60,638 bases of DNA from Rhodobacteraceae bacterium bin131. Lineage in GTDB: Bacteria; Pseudomonadota; Alphaproteobacteria; Rhodobacterales; Rhodobacteraceae. The stretch spans positions 1-60,638 of the forward strand of contig MPNP01000009.1 of NCBI GenBank assembly GCA_002239085.1, read 5' to 3'. The position numbers were made by a program, and so were the translations under genes. Shown piece after piece: positions 44,442 through 53,359 of this stretch. Every line of letters starts with the position of its first letter. Within the stretch, counting starts at the first letter, position 1. Under the pieces are notes generated by a model. It searched no databases, had not been told where the DNA came from, and saw only the letters and a program-made list of their open reading frames with translations.

Positions 44442-45452
44442 ATGATATCCAAATTTACACGTAAAGTGATGCTAACAATGGTTATTGCTGCAGGTGCAAT
44501 TGCAGTATTTGCCAGTAATAGTTGGGCTGCTGACAAGATCGAATTACGAATGGCAACTTCTGGATCGGAAACCGACCAAAGATCGGTTGCCATGGTTGAA
44601 GTTTTTGCACCGATGGTGGCTGATTTTATAGATTTCAAACCAAGTTACAATAGTACCATGTTTGCCCAAGGCACTGAACTTGATGCCATTTCACGGGGCA
44701 ACCTGGAAATGTCAATTGCATCTGCCCAAGAACTCGCACAGTTTTTTCCTGAGTTCTCAATTTTTGCCACCGGCTATGTGCACCAAGATGCGGCGCATCA
44801 GGTAGCGGTCTTCAATGACCCCTTGATGGATTCTTTCAAGGAAACAACTGAAAACGAATTGGGTGTCAAGTTGTTGTCAGTTATGTATCTCGGTCGCAGG
44901 CATGTCAACCTTCGACAAAGTAAGGATGAATTGACTGTTATGACTCCGGCCGACCTGGCAGGTGTAAACTTGCGTATGCCCGGTACGGATGCCTGGCAGT
45001 TTCTTGGCAGTGCTTTAGGCGCAGCTCCTACTCCTATTGCCTTTTCAGAAGTCTATACCTCGTTGTCAACTGGTGCCGTAGATGGGCAGGATAACCCCTT
45101 ACCAACTGTTGTAGATGCAAAGTTCTATGAGGTTACCAAGCAGATCATCCTAACCTCACATTTGGTGGACCTGAACTACATTGCCATTTCCAAGGAATTC
45201 TGGGACAATTTAACACCTGAACAGCAAGCTACCATGCAGCAGGCCGCTGATGCAGCAGCCGAAAGTGGTCGCCAGAAGCAGTTGGAACTTGAAGACAGTC
45301 TGGTTGCCTTTCTGAAAGAGCAGGGGTTAGAGGTATACGAGCCCGATCTTGCAGCGTTCCGAAGCCATGTCCAGGCACAATATATTGGTTCTGAATTTGC
45401 GAAATCATGGCCGGAGGGAGTTCTAGAAGCTATCAATTCTCTTGGTAATTGA
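44442..45452 (+). CDS. dctP: TRAP transporter solute-binding protein (DctP family)
   Basis: 336 residues from ATG 44442 with GGAG 7 bases upstream. The signal peptide (MLTMVIAAGAIAVFASNSWA) ends about residue 30. DctP features include ELRMATSGSETDQ, the ligand-binding Arg region GVNLRMPGTDAWQFLGSALG, and AFSEVYTSLSTGAVDGQDNPL. These proteins deliver organic acids or other polar anions to the DctQM permease. It is the first gene of dctPQM. The conserved Arg suggests a carboxylated ligand. Confidence 0.94.
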   Translation: MISKFTRKVMLTMVIAAGAIAVFASNSWAADKIELRMATSGSETDQRSVAMVEVFAPMVADFIDFKPSYNSTMFAQGTELDAISRGNLEMSIASAQELAQFFPEFSIFATGYVHQDAAHQVAVFNDPLMDSFKETTENELGVKLLSVMYLGRRHVNLRQSKDELTVMTPADLAGVNLRMPGTDAWQFLGSALGAAPTPIAFSEVYTSLSTGAVDGQDNPLPTVVDAKFYEVTKQIILTSHLVDLNYIAISKEFWDNLTPEQQATMQQAADAAAESGRQKQLELEDSLVAFLKEQGLEVYEPDLAAFRSHVQAQYIGSEFAKSWPEGVLEAINSLGN

Positions 45453-45484
45453 CCAAGGGAGAAATAGCTGAGTGGTGAACCGCT

Positions 45485-46036
45485 TTGATTAAATTAACGA
45501 AATGGTTCAATACGATAACTGAAGCGATTGCCGCTACTATGTTGGCGGCAATTTTCCTTGTCTTCATATTGCAGATTGTCCTAAGATACTTTTTCACACC
45601 CGCTGGTTGGACACTTGAATTTATTGGAATCCTGTGGGTTTGGGTAATTTTCTTCAGTTGTGCCTTTGTTGTCAGGGAACAGGATCAAGTACGTTTCGAT
45701 ATCATATATCTGTCCGTACCGCATAAAGTACGTCAAATCATGGCAATAATTGCCGCCGCCGCAATTGTGGTCGGAATGCTCTATGCGTTTTTACCAACTT
45801 GGGAATATATCGATTGGATGAAGATCCGTAAAACCGCAACGGTTCGTAATCCCTTCACTGGTAACAAGCTTCCGTTGCGTGAAGTCTTTTCAATCTATGC
45901 GGTATTCATGATCGCAGTCATCATTCGATATGCATGGCAAATCATAACCATATCCAAAACTGGACCTCCCAAAGTTGAACTTGAGCATGTTCTTGAGGCT
46001 AGCAAGGACGAAAATGATGAAGAACTAAAATCATGA
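45485..46036 (+). CDS. dctQ: TRAP transporter small permease (DctQ family)
   Basis: 183-residue inner-membrane protein with four hydrophobic helices (for example TMLAAIFLVFILQIVLRYFF and IMAIIAAAAIVVGMLYAF). GWTLEFIGILWVWVIFFSCAF is the conserved DctQ region. The start is TTG 45485. Its stop shares ATGA with the start of dctM, so the two are translationally coupled. Confidence 0.92.
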   Translation: MIKLTKWFNTITEAIAATMLAAIFLVFILQIVLRYFFTPAGWTLEFIGILWVWVIFFSCAFVVREQDQVRFDIIYLSVPHKVRQIMAIIAAAAIVVGMLYAFLPTWEYIDWMKIRKTATVRNPFTGNKLPLREVFSIYAVFMIAVIIRYAWQIITISKTGPPKVELEHVLEASKDENDEELKS

Positions 46037-47328
46037 GCTTTGAACTCCTTATTTCCCTTGTAACCATATTCACACTGGCTGGAATAGGAGCGCCCATAGG
46101 ATATTCCATCCTACTTGGTTCGGTAGCTTATTTAGGTTTTGCAGGACTTGATGTTGCCCTTGCTGGTGAAAAAATCCTGCAAGGATTTTACAAAAGCACC
46201 ATCCTACTGGCAGTACCATTGTTCATTGTCGCTGCCAACATCATGAATGCTGGTACTATCACAGATCGTCTGCTCAGTTTCTGTGTTGCCGCGGTTGGTC
46301 GATTTAGGGGAGGCCTTGGACATGTTAATGTCGTGGCTTCACTCATTTTTTCAGGAATGTCAGGTTCTGCAGTTGCTGATGCTGCTGGCATTGGGAAGCT
46401 TATAATCGGTATGATGACCAAGGATGGTCGTTACAGCCGTGGTTATGCGGCAGCCATCACGGCGGCATCAGCGACTATCGGGCCGATAATTCCACCCTCA
46501 ATTCCTATGGTCCTTTATGCCCTCGTGTCCAATGCATCTATCGGTTCATTGTTTTTAGCCGGAATTCTGCCGGGGTTAATCATGGGTATTGTTTTGATGA
46601 CAATGAACTACTTCATTGCAAAAAAACGTAATTTTCCCCTTGAAGAACCGATTCCGCTACGTGAATTGCCGTCCAAAACGGTGAATGCCTTTCCTGCACT
46701 TCTCATGCCAGCCATTCTTCTATATGGTATTTATGGCGGAGTCACCACTCCAACTGAAGCTGCTGCTGTGGCCGCATTTTATGCCCTGTTTCTTGCTGGT
46801 CTGTTCTATCGGGCCATATCAGCTAAAAGACTTTATCAAGTATTCGTTGATAGTGCCAGGTCATCGGCATCTGTCGGAGTGGTCATTGGTGGTGCATTCA
46901 TACTTAATTTCATCATCATCCAGGAACAAATACCCCAATCGATTTCTGCGGTTCTTGCTGAAACCAATATCCATCCGATCGTTTTCCTGATTGCCGTTAA
47001 CCTACTTATCCTAATTCTTGGCTGTCTGCTTGATGCAACAACAATCATCCTGGTGATTGTACCACTTTTCATTCCCACATGCGTAGCCTTGGAAATTGAC
47101 CTCGTACATTTTGGCGTCCTTGTTGTTGTAAACTCAATGATTGGTTTAATAACACCACCATACGGTATACTTCTATTTGTAATCAACGCTGTGACTGAAA
47201 TACCCTTGCGTGAGATTATCAAAGAAATTTGGGCTTTCCTAGCTGTACTTATCTTAGCATTACTCCTGATGATACTTGTTCCAGATATCGTGTTGTGGTT
47301 ACCAAGGGTTTTTGGCTACCAAGGCTGA
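46033..47328 (+). CDS. dctM: TRAP transporter large permease (DctM family)
   Basis: 431-residue sodium-coupled permease with about 12 hydrophobic segments. FSGMSGSAVADAAGIGKLII, ATIGPIIPPSIPMVLYAL and GVTTPTEAAAVAAFYAL are conserved DctM segments, and GLITPPYGILLFV lies near the C-terminus. With DctP and DctQ it imports the cluster's substrate. The next gene starts one base after its stop, so import and the first catabolic enzyme are coupled. Confidence 0.95.
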   Translation: MSFELLISLVTIFTLAGIGAPIGYSILLGSVAYLGFAGLDVALAGEKILQGFYKSTILLAVPLFIVAANIMNAGTITDRLLSFCVAAVGRFRGGLGHVNVVASLIFSGMSGSAVADAAGIGKLIIGMMTKDGRYSRGYAAAITAASATIGPIIPPSIPMVLYALVSNASIGSLFLAGILPGLIMGIVLMTMNYFIAKKRNFPLEEPIPLRELPSKTVNAFPALLMPAILLYGIYGGVTTPTEAAAVAAFYALFLAGLFYRAISAKRLYQVFVDSARSSASVGVVIGGAFILNFIIIQEQIPQSISAVLAETNIHPIVFLIAVNLLILILGCLLDATTIILVIVPLFIPTCVALEIDLVHFGVLVVVNSMIGLITPPYGILLFVINAVTEIPLREIIKEIWAFLAVLILALLLMILVPDIVLWLPRVFGYQG

Positions 47329-47329
47329 A

Positions 47330-49201
47330 ATGCTCACAATTTCGACCGCTTCATTGTTAGGAGGGCTCAGAGCCAAATTAACAGATATAGCCGAAGCAGG
47401 TTTTTCTGGTGTTGAACTGTATGAACCCGATTTCATAGGCTATCCAAAAACATCTGTAGAATTACGAGCACTTACCAAGGACCTTGAGCTTAAAATCATT
47501 CTGCTTAATCCCTTCCAAAACTTAGAAGGTTGGACAGGTCAGAGTAGAATTCAGACCTTTGATCGACTGGAACGAAAGTTTGACCTGATGGAGGAACTTG
47601 GTACCACGATGTTGCTAGTTGAGGCTTCCGCTACTGTCCCTGATGAAGATTGTAATATTGTCAACGATCTAGCTGAAGCAGCTGAACGAGCTGGCAAACG
47701 TGGTATTCGGCTTGCCTACTTGGCAGTTCCATGGGCAGGATTCATTAAATCTGAAGAACAATCACTGGAAATTATAAACGAAGTCGATAACCCGAGTTTG
47801 GGATTGGCATTAAGCAGTTATTTGTCTTTGGTAGGTGGAGCCAAACCGGCGAAATTAAATCACATTCCGGTAGACCGAATTTTTCACGTTCAACTGTCGG
47901 ATGCATCAAGGTTTGGACCATTTGCCACCAGAACTGCGCATGGTGATTCCTTACTTCCCGGACAGGGTATTTTAAACTTGACTGGCTTCGTTAAGGTGTT
48001 AGCAGACAAGGGATACTCCGGTGTATGGTCGATTTCCCTCGTCAATGAACAAAGTCCTCGCCCGAGTGATCGTACCTTGGCCCGAGATGGATACCGTGCA
48101 CTGGTGAATTTGCTTGACGATGTATCACGTAATAATCGCGATCTGAATTTTGATATTCCTGACCTTCCACCTCGTGTCAACACTTCAGGTTTCGAATTTA
48201 TTGAATTCGCTGTTGATGAGAAGAATGCCACCGCTTTAACCGATCTACTGTCAACTTCCTGCTTCAGAATGGAACGACACCATGTTTCGAAATCGGTTGA
48301 ACTATGGCGACAGGGTTCTGTCAACATTATTGTAAACAAGGAGAACAAGGGGTATGCACATAAGGCTTTCGTAACTCATGGACCGACTGTCTGTGACCTC
48401 GGTCTTCGTGTGGATGATGCAGCGCAAACAGTGAAACGTGCACGGATGCTGGGGACACCTCGATTTTCACAACCTGTTGCTAGCGGCGAGTTGGATATAC
48501 CCGCCATCAAGGGAGTAGGGGGGAATGTAGTTCATTTCATTGATGAGAATTCCAACCTCCACCGGGTTTGGGATATCGAATTCAACCCGGTGGCAAATAT
48601 CAGTACCACTCAACCAGCTGGTATTCGCCGTATTGACCATTTATCCCAGACCATGAAATATAAGGAAATGCAGAGCTGGCTTCTGTATTACATATCAACT
48701 TTTGAAACCAGCAAATCTTCTATCTTTGAAGTGGCCGATCCCTCAGGGGTGGTTCATAGTCAGGCGATTGAAAGTCCTGAAGGGGAGGTTAGGCTCAACT
48801 TAAATGGTGTTGAAGGGCAGAATACATTTGCTGCCTCGTTTCTCCAAGAACGCTTTGGTGCAGGTGTTCAGCATATTGCCTTTCTGACGGATGATATCTT
48901 TGAGACCTCGAAACGTTTGGACGAGTCTGAATTTAAGCGACTTAAAATTTCTTCAAATTACTATGATCATGTACAGGCAATGTTCGGTCTTGATAAGGAA
49001 TTGGTAGAGAGGTTGAGGACCTGCAGCATTTTATATGACCGACAGGACAAAGGGGAATATTTCCAGATCTATAGCCGTCCCATATTTCAGGGATTTTTCT
49101 TTGAGATCGTCCAGCGTTGTGGGGGATACTCCGGATATGGAGCTCGCAATGCTTCGGTCAGGTTGGCAGCCCAACAAGAAGCAGCCACAAATGTCTGTTA
49201 A
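47330..49201 (+). CDS. QuiC-like fusion: TIM-barrel domain plus HPPD-like VOC domains
   Basis: 623 residues from ATG 47330. Residues 1-265 form a sugar-isomerase-like TIM barrel related to 3-dehydroshikimate dehydratase (QuiC1/AsbF). Residues 285-623 form HPPD-like VOC repeats (FIEFAVDEKNA). Compared from memory with QuiC1, the barrel metal ligands are altered: Glu becomes Leu131 (AYLAVPW), Asp becomes Ser162 (LSSYL) and the last Glu becomes Ser236 (WSISLV); only Gln188 stays. The HPPD facial triad is intact: His437 (RIDHL), His515 (GVQHIAF) and Glu592 (FFEIVQR), spaced 78 and 77. The likely activity is therefore a VOC reaction, such as a metal-dependent dioxygenase, rather than dehydratase. 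Confidence 0.85.
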   Translation: MLTISTASLLGGLRAKLTDIAEAGFSGVELYEPDFIGYPKTSVELRALTKDLELKIILLNPFQNLEGWTGQSRIQTFDRLERKFDLMEELGTTMLLVEASATVPDEDCNIVNDLAEAAERAGKRGIRLAYLAVPWAGFIKSEEQSLEIINEVDNPSLGLALSSYLSLVGGAKPAKLNHIPVDRIFHVQLSDASRFGPFATRTAHGDSLLPGQGILNLTGFVKVLADKGYSGVWSISLVNEQSPRPSDRTLARDGYRALVNLLDDVSRNNRDLNFDIPDLPPRVNTSGFEFIEFAVDEKNATALTDLLSTSCFRMERHHVSKSVELWRQGSVNIIVNKENKGYAHKAFVTHGPTVCDLGLRVDDAAQTVKRARMLGTPRFSQPVASGELDIPAIKGVGGNVVHFIDENSNLHRVWDIEFNPVANISTTQPAGIRRIDHLSQTMKYKEMQSWLLYYISTFETSKSSIFEVADPSGVVHSQAIESPEGEVRLNLNGVEGQNTFAASFLQERFGAGVQHIAFLTDDIFETSKRLDESEFKRLKISSNYYDHVQAMFGLDKELVERLRTCSILYDRQDKGEYFQIYSRPIFQGFFFEIVQRCGGYSGYGARNASVRLAAQQEAATNVC

Positions 49202-49421
49202 TTCTCGCAACTGACCTGATTTCAAAAGTGGACAGACCTCCTAACCCATTGTGTGTAACGCAAGCCATCAACAGGTCATCTTTAATGAGCAGCCTAAGGG
49301 ATATAGACCAATCCTCTTGCCACTGCTGGATGAAAGGCCTGTGGGCCACATCCTAGCTTCTGCAGAGCCATGAAATACATCAAGACATTTAGAAACCACT
49401 AAGTTTAGGATCAACAACCTG

Positions 49422-50240
49422 ATGAATGAAACTGCTTCTGAAAAAGACCTCTCTTACTGGTGGCGGACCTCAATTATTGATATGAAGCCCGGACAGATTA
49501 CTCTGCAAGGTCATCCGATTGAGAACCTCATCGGTAATGTAAGCTTTACCCAGATGATATGGATGATGTTAAGGGGTTCCCTGCCTGATATTAGACAGGC
49601 AGTATTATTGGAATCTGCGCTTGTTGCGGGTGTCGACCATGGCCCTCAGGCTCCATCAATAGCTGCAGCTCGCATGGCTGCAACTTGTGGTGTGGGTATC
49701 AACAATGTTATGGCAACAGCGGTCAACATGTTGGGGGATGTACATGGTGGGGCAGGGGAATCGTGTGCAGTTCTCTATTACCAAATTGCAGGGCAAATCG
49801 AGATGGGTGTAGAATTACATGATGCTGTTGTAGCAGAGCTAGATCAATGGCAAATTGACCACGGGAAGATTATCCCAGGCTTTGGTCATCGCTTTCACAA
49901 GCCGGTAGACCCCCGCGCCCCTAGGTTGATGGCGCTTGTTCGGGAGGCAACTTTGGAGGATACAGTTTCAGGCCAGTTTGCCGACATTGCCGAAGCTATC
50001 CAATCTGAACTCCACCACCGCATCGGTCGCCCCATAGCAATGAACATCGATGGGGCAACGGCGGTAATCTTTTGTGAACTCGGCTTTTCTCCTCCATTAG
50101 CAAAGGGGTTGTTTTGTCTGTCGCGGTCGGTTGGAATACTCGCACATACTTGGGAGCAAATGGAACAGGGTGGTCGTAACAAGGGCCCGATGCCTCCCCA
50201 ATACCTCCCTTTGTATGAGGCCCAGAACATTGAGAAATAA
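49422..50240 (+). CDS. Citryl-CoA lyase-like / citrate synthase-fold protein
   Basis: 272 residues, much shorter than a citrate synthase (about 430) and of the length of standalone citryl-CoA-lyase-type proteins. Citrate-synthase-fold residues are His73 in VDHGPQAPS, His108 in GDVHGGAGE and His156 in PGFGHRFHKPVDPR. It probably cleaves or forms a C-C bond next to an acyl-CoA carbonyl. It lies 220 bases below the QuiC-like gene and 7 bases above the second Gfo/Idh/MocA gene, so it opens the second half of the cluster. Confidence 0.88.
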   Translation: MNETASEKDLSYWWRTSIIDMKPGQITLQGHPIENLIGNVSFTQMIWMMLRGSLPDIRQAVLLESALVAGVDHGPQAPSIAAARMAATCGVGINNVMATAVNMLGDVHGGAGESCAVLYYQIAGQIEMGVELHDAVVAELDQWQIDHGKIIPGFGHRFHKPVDPRAPRLMALVREATLEDTVSGQFADIAEAIQSELHHRIGRPIAMNIDGATAVIFCELGFSPPLAKGLFCLSRSVGILAHTWEQMEQGGRNKGPMPPQYLPLYEAQNIEK

Positions 50241-50247
50241 AACCAAT

Positions 50248-51408
50248 ATGAACTTCCGTGTCGGTCTGATCGGGTGTGGGCGGATCAGTGACATTTACCT
50301 ACAGACCTTAGCCGGAATTCCCGGAATTGAGGTGGTTTCCTGTGCCAGCCTGGACATCAATGAAAGTCGGGCTAAAGCCGCTAAACATGGTATTGCAAAA
50401 GCTTGTTCTGTTGATGAAATAATAGAGGACAGCTCTAATGATTATATCCTAAACCTTACTGTACCCACAGCACATGCACTAATCACTAGGAAGGCATTGA
50501 ATGCTGGCAAACATGTCTATTCAGAAAAACCATTTGTTACCAATCTTGAAGATGGGCAAGAACTGCTGAATTTAAGCAAAGCACAACGATTGAAACTGGG
50601 TAATGCACCAGACACTTTTCTTGGTAATCGCTGGCAAACTATTCGACGATTGATTGATGATGGTGCAATTGGTCGTCCTACTGGGGTAATGGTCCATGTC
50701 GGAACACATGGCACCGAACGTCATCACCCCAACCCAGATTTTTATTATGGCATCGGAGGAGGTCCATTGTTGGATTTGGGTCCATATTATCTGACTGCAA
50801 TGGTGTTTTGTCTAGGACCTATTTCCCGGGTTGCCGGTATGACCAACAGAGCCTTTGAGCAACGTCAGATCGAGAATGGACCACGCCATGGGGAATGGAT
50901 GAAGGTTGAGGTTGATACTCATACTCTGAGCCTGTTGGAGTTCTCTAGTGGGGTCATAGGGTCAATGACTACAAGCTTTGATGTTTGGGACAGTGAAGCA
51001 CCTCGTTTAGAAATTTATGGTGAGGAAGGGGTGATCACAATTCCAGATCCAAACCCGGTGCACGGTGCAAACATTTTTGACGGTCCGATATGGTTAAGAA
51101 CTCGAGAAACTACCCGTTGGCCATATCAGCCACCACCTGGGGGACGTGATGAGTGGCAATTGATTGAAAACGACCATGGATTCAAACAGGATAGTCGTGG
51201 AGTGGGTCTGATGGACCTAGTTATGGCAGTTCGTGATGACCGTCCCGTACGCGCAAGTGGTGAATTGGCTTTTCATATTTTTGAAGTCATGGATGCTATC
51301 AATAGGGCCAACCGAGATGGACAATATCAAGATATCAAAAGTTCCTGTAAGCGGCCGAAACCACTACCTGAAAACTTCTGCCGGAATAGTCTAATTTTAG
51401 CGGATTGA
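50248..51408 (+). CDS. Gfo/Idh/MocA family oxidoreductase 2
   Basis: 386 residues from ATG 50248. A longer frame 39 codons upstream overlaps the preceding gene and is rejected. The Rossmann loop LIGCGRISDIYL opens the protein, YSEKPFV holds the conserved Lys-Pro, and GGGPLLDLGPYYLTAM carries the catalytic-region residues. It belongs to a subgroup with a long C-terminal sheet (EIYGEEGVITIPDPNP, WPYQPPPGG). It is cotranscribed with the flanking genes, with 7- and 6-base gaps. Likely oxidises a hydroxyl of a sugar or cyclitol. Confidence 0.9.
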   Translation: MNFRVGLIGCGRISDIYLQTLAGIPGIEVVSCASLDINESRAKAAKHGIAKACSVDEIIEDSSNDYILNLTVPTAHALITRKALNAGKHVYSEKPFVTNLEDGQELLNLSKAQRLKLGNAPDTFLGNRWQTIRRLIDDGAIGRPTGVMVHVGTHGTERHHPNPDFYYGIGGGPLLDLGPYYLTAMVFCLGPISRVAGMTNRAFEQRQIENGPRHGEWMKVEVDTHTLSLLEFSSGVIGSMTTSFDVWDSEAPRLEIYGEEGVITIPDPNPVHGANIFDGPIWLRTRETTRWPYQPPPGGRDEWQLIENDHGFKQDSRGVGLMDLVMAVRDDRPVRASGELAFHIFEVMDAINRANRDGQYQDIKSSCKRPKPLPENFCRNSLILAD

Positions 51409-51414
51409 ACATTT

Positions 51415-52104
51415 ATGTCTATCCATCACATTGATATAGGGAAACCTTTTCTAGGGTTGCGGCTTGTGTCAGGTGAAGCATCCATAAAAGTCACAAGCCC
51501 AACCATAGTACTGAACCTATCGACAAAACCAGTCAAGGTAGAAAACCAGCAACTAAATCACTTACAATCGGCGATTTTTAGCAATATCACGTTACATGAT
51601 ACCGACCGTACGGTCCTCATCAATCGATTTGACACAGATGAGAAAGACGAGATTCTCTGTGCTAAAATACGACGGGGTTGGCCAACTGCCTATAAGATCC
51701 GAGGTGAGGAGAGATTAAAAGGGGTAGAACATTACACGTCACCCAAGGTATTTGTTGGTAATTTGGGTCTTACATTTTATCACTCGGCCTCGGTACCACT
51801 GAATGTCGGCTTGCATAGAGATCACCCATTTTGTCCAGTACCAAGATTTCGCGAAGTTCACACCCAGATTGTTGGTTATGGCAAGATGCAGCAATGCAGG
51901 GAGCGCGACCCGGCAACGGTCTACATGGAAGAGACAATGGCACCCGGTAACACACATAGACCGATGTATGATTCCCTGGGAAACTATCCCTGGCACCAAT
52001 ACGAAACAATTACTGAAGGAATTTTCCTAGCAGTGGAAATCCTACCAGAAAATGCAAACATTCCCAAAACAGGAGATTCAGATGGTGGAGAAATTACTAC
52101 CTAA
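51415..52104 (+). CDS. Unrecognised cupin-like protein of the catabolic cluster
   Basis: 229 residues from ATG 51415. I do not recognise a named family. The second half has a cupin look: His134 and His137 in GLHRDHPF, His149 in REVHTQIVGYG, then APGNTH-RPMY with His181 (a P-G-x2-H motif) and His194 in PWHQYETITEG, followed by a terminal beta strand FLAVEIL. These could form a metal site. It is soluble. It lies between two dehydrogenase genes and overlaps the next by 23 bases, so it almost surely acts in the same pathway, perhaps as isomerase or lyase. Confidence 0.7.
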   Translation: MSIHHIDIGKPFLGLRLVSGEASIKVTSPTIVLNLSTKPVKVENQQLNHLQSAIFSNITLHDTDRTVLINRFDTDEKDEILCAKIRRGWPTAYKIRGEERLKGVEHYTSPKVFVGNLGLTFYHSASVPLNVGLHRDHPFCPVPRFREVHTQIVGYGKMQQCRERDPATVYMEETMAPGNTHRPMYDSLGNYPWHQYETITEGIFLAVEILPENANIPKTGDSDGGEITT

Positions 52105-53275
52105 AGAGATTGACTTCAGCGGTCCCTATCCAAGGCTGAACCGCCGATTAAGGCTAGGTGTAATAGGTGCAGGGCGAATCGCGGCAACCCAGGCCATGGC
52201 TGCTAGGATGACTGGCCTGTGGGAAATTGTTGCGGGTGCTCTTTCTTCTGATCCAGTACGCTCCCGTGAACGAGGAAAAGAGTGGCTTATTTCCTCGGAG
52301 CGCAACTACTCCTCTTTCGCAGAAATGGCCAAGGTTGAAAGCAAACTTCCTGATGGAGTGGATACCGTAATGATTACTACCCCGAACAACGTACACTTCT
52401 CGGCATCGGAAGCGTTTCTTGATGCGGGAATCAATGTTATTTGTGACAAGCCCCTCACTAATTTAGTCAGTGAAGCCCAAAAATTGGTGGAATTGGTTGA
52501 TAAAAGTGGTTGTGTGTTTGGTGTGGGTTATGTCATGTCCTGTTTTCCGATGATCAGGCAGGCACGTGAAATCGTCGCAAAAGGCGGATTAGGAAATATT
52601 AACCAGATCCATGTAGAATTCCTCCAGGATTGGATGATTCCTGAAGATGTAGCCGAAGCTTCGCATGTGAAGTGGCGACTTGATCCCGAAATTTCTGGTA
52701 AGACAAGCTGTGTTGGTGATATCGGTACCCATGCTGCCCATCTAGCGAGTTTTGTAGCTGGCTTGCCCTTGACTGACCTAAGGGCAGAATTTCATGTTTG
52801 CGGGACACCCAAATTGCTGGATGACACCGTGTTCATGTCCACTCGCTATGCTGGAAAAATACCTGGTACTTTAATGGCGACACGGCTGGCTCCTGGCAAG
52901 CGTGGTGGCTTGCTTTTACGGATTTATGGATCCAAAGGTGGGGTAGAATGGGATCTGGAAAACTCCGAACAACTCCGATATTATCGGTTTGGCCAACCTG
53001 ATCAGATTATCACGCGGGGACACGGTCACGGTGTCAGCAAGGCAACCGAACGTCTGGTTCGTACTGGTCGTGGTTTCCCCGAGGGAATTATTGAAGCCTG
53101 GGCAAATCTCTACTCGGAGATTGCTATGGCTGTTGCCGCCAGGAATGACGGTTTGCAATTACCTGTGGGTTGGTGTGATTTCCCTCTTGTTGGCGAGGGT
53201 GCCCAAGGAGTACAATTCATTGAAGCAGCAGTTCGCTCAAACCAGAATGGGGGTAATTGGACAAAAGTTCATTAA
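52082..53275 (+). CDS. Gfo/Idh/MocA family oxidoreductase 3
   Basis: 397 residues from ATG 52082, chosen because AGGAG lies 7 bases upstream; the frame overlaps the cupin-like gene by 23 bases. The Rossmann loop is LGVIGAGRIAATQAMAAR. ICDKPLT replaces the usual Glu-Lys-Pro by Asp-Lys-Pro. CVGDIGTHAAHLASFVAG holds the catalytic-region His. The sequence differs clearly from the other two paralogs, so the three probably catalyse different oxidation or reduction steps rather than being duplicates. Confidence 0.9.
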   Translation: MVEKLLPKEIDFSGPYPRLNRRLRLGVIGAGRIAATQAMAARMTGLWEIVAGALSSDPVRSRERGKEWLISSERNYSSFAEMAKVESKLPDGVDTVMITTPNNVHFSASEAFLDAGINVICDKPLTNLVSEAQKLVELVDKSGCVFGVGYVMSCFPMIRQAREIVAKGGLGNINQIHVEFLQDWMIPEDVAEASHVKWRLDPEISGKTSCVGDIGTHAAHLASFVAGLPLTDLRAEFHVCGTPKLLDDTVFMSTRYAGKIPGTLMATRLAPGKRGGLLLRIYGSKGGVEWDLENSEQLRYYRFGQPDQIITRGHGHGVSKATERLVRTGRGFPEGIIEAWANLYSEIAMAVAARNDGLQLPVGWCDFPLVGEGAQGVQFIEAAVRSNQNGGNWTKVH

Positions 53276-53359
53276 AAATATTTATTTTTAAAAATATATG
53301 GTATTTAGTAATTTATATGATTATATAGATAATTACAGATAATATCTTGAACGAACAAA

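Noticed and set aside
50131-50247. Upstream extension of Gfo/Idh/MocA 2
   Set aside because: The extra 39 residues lie inside the citryl-CoA-lyase-like gene, and the Rossmann motif starts right after ATG 50248.
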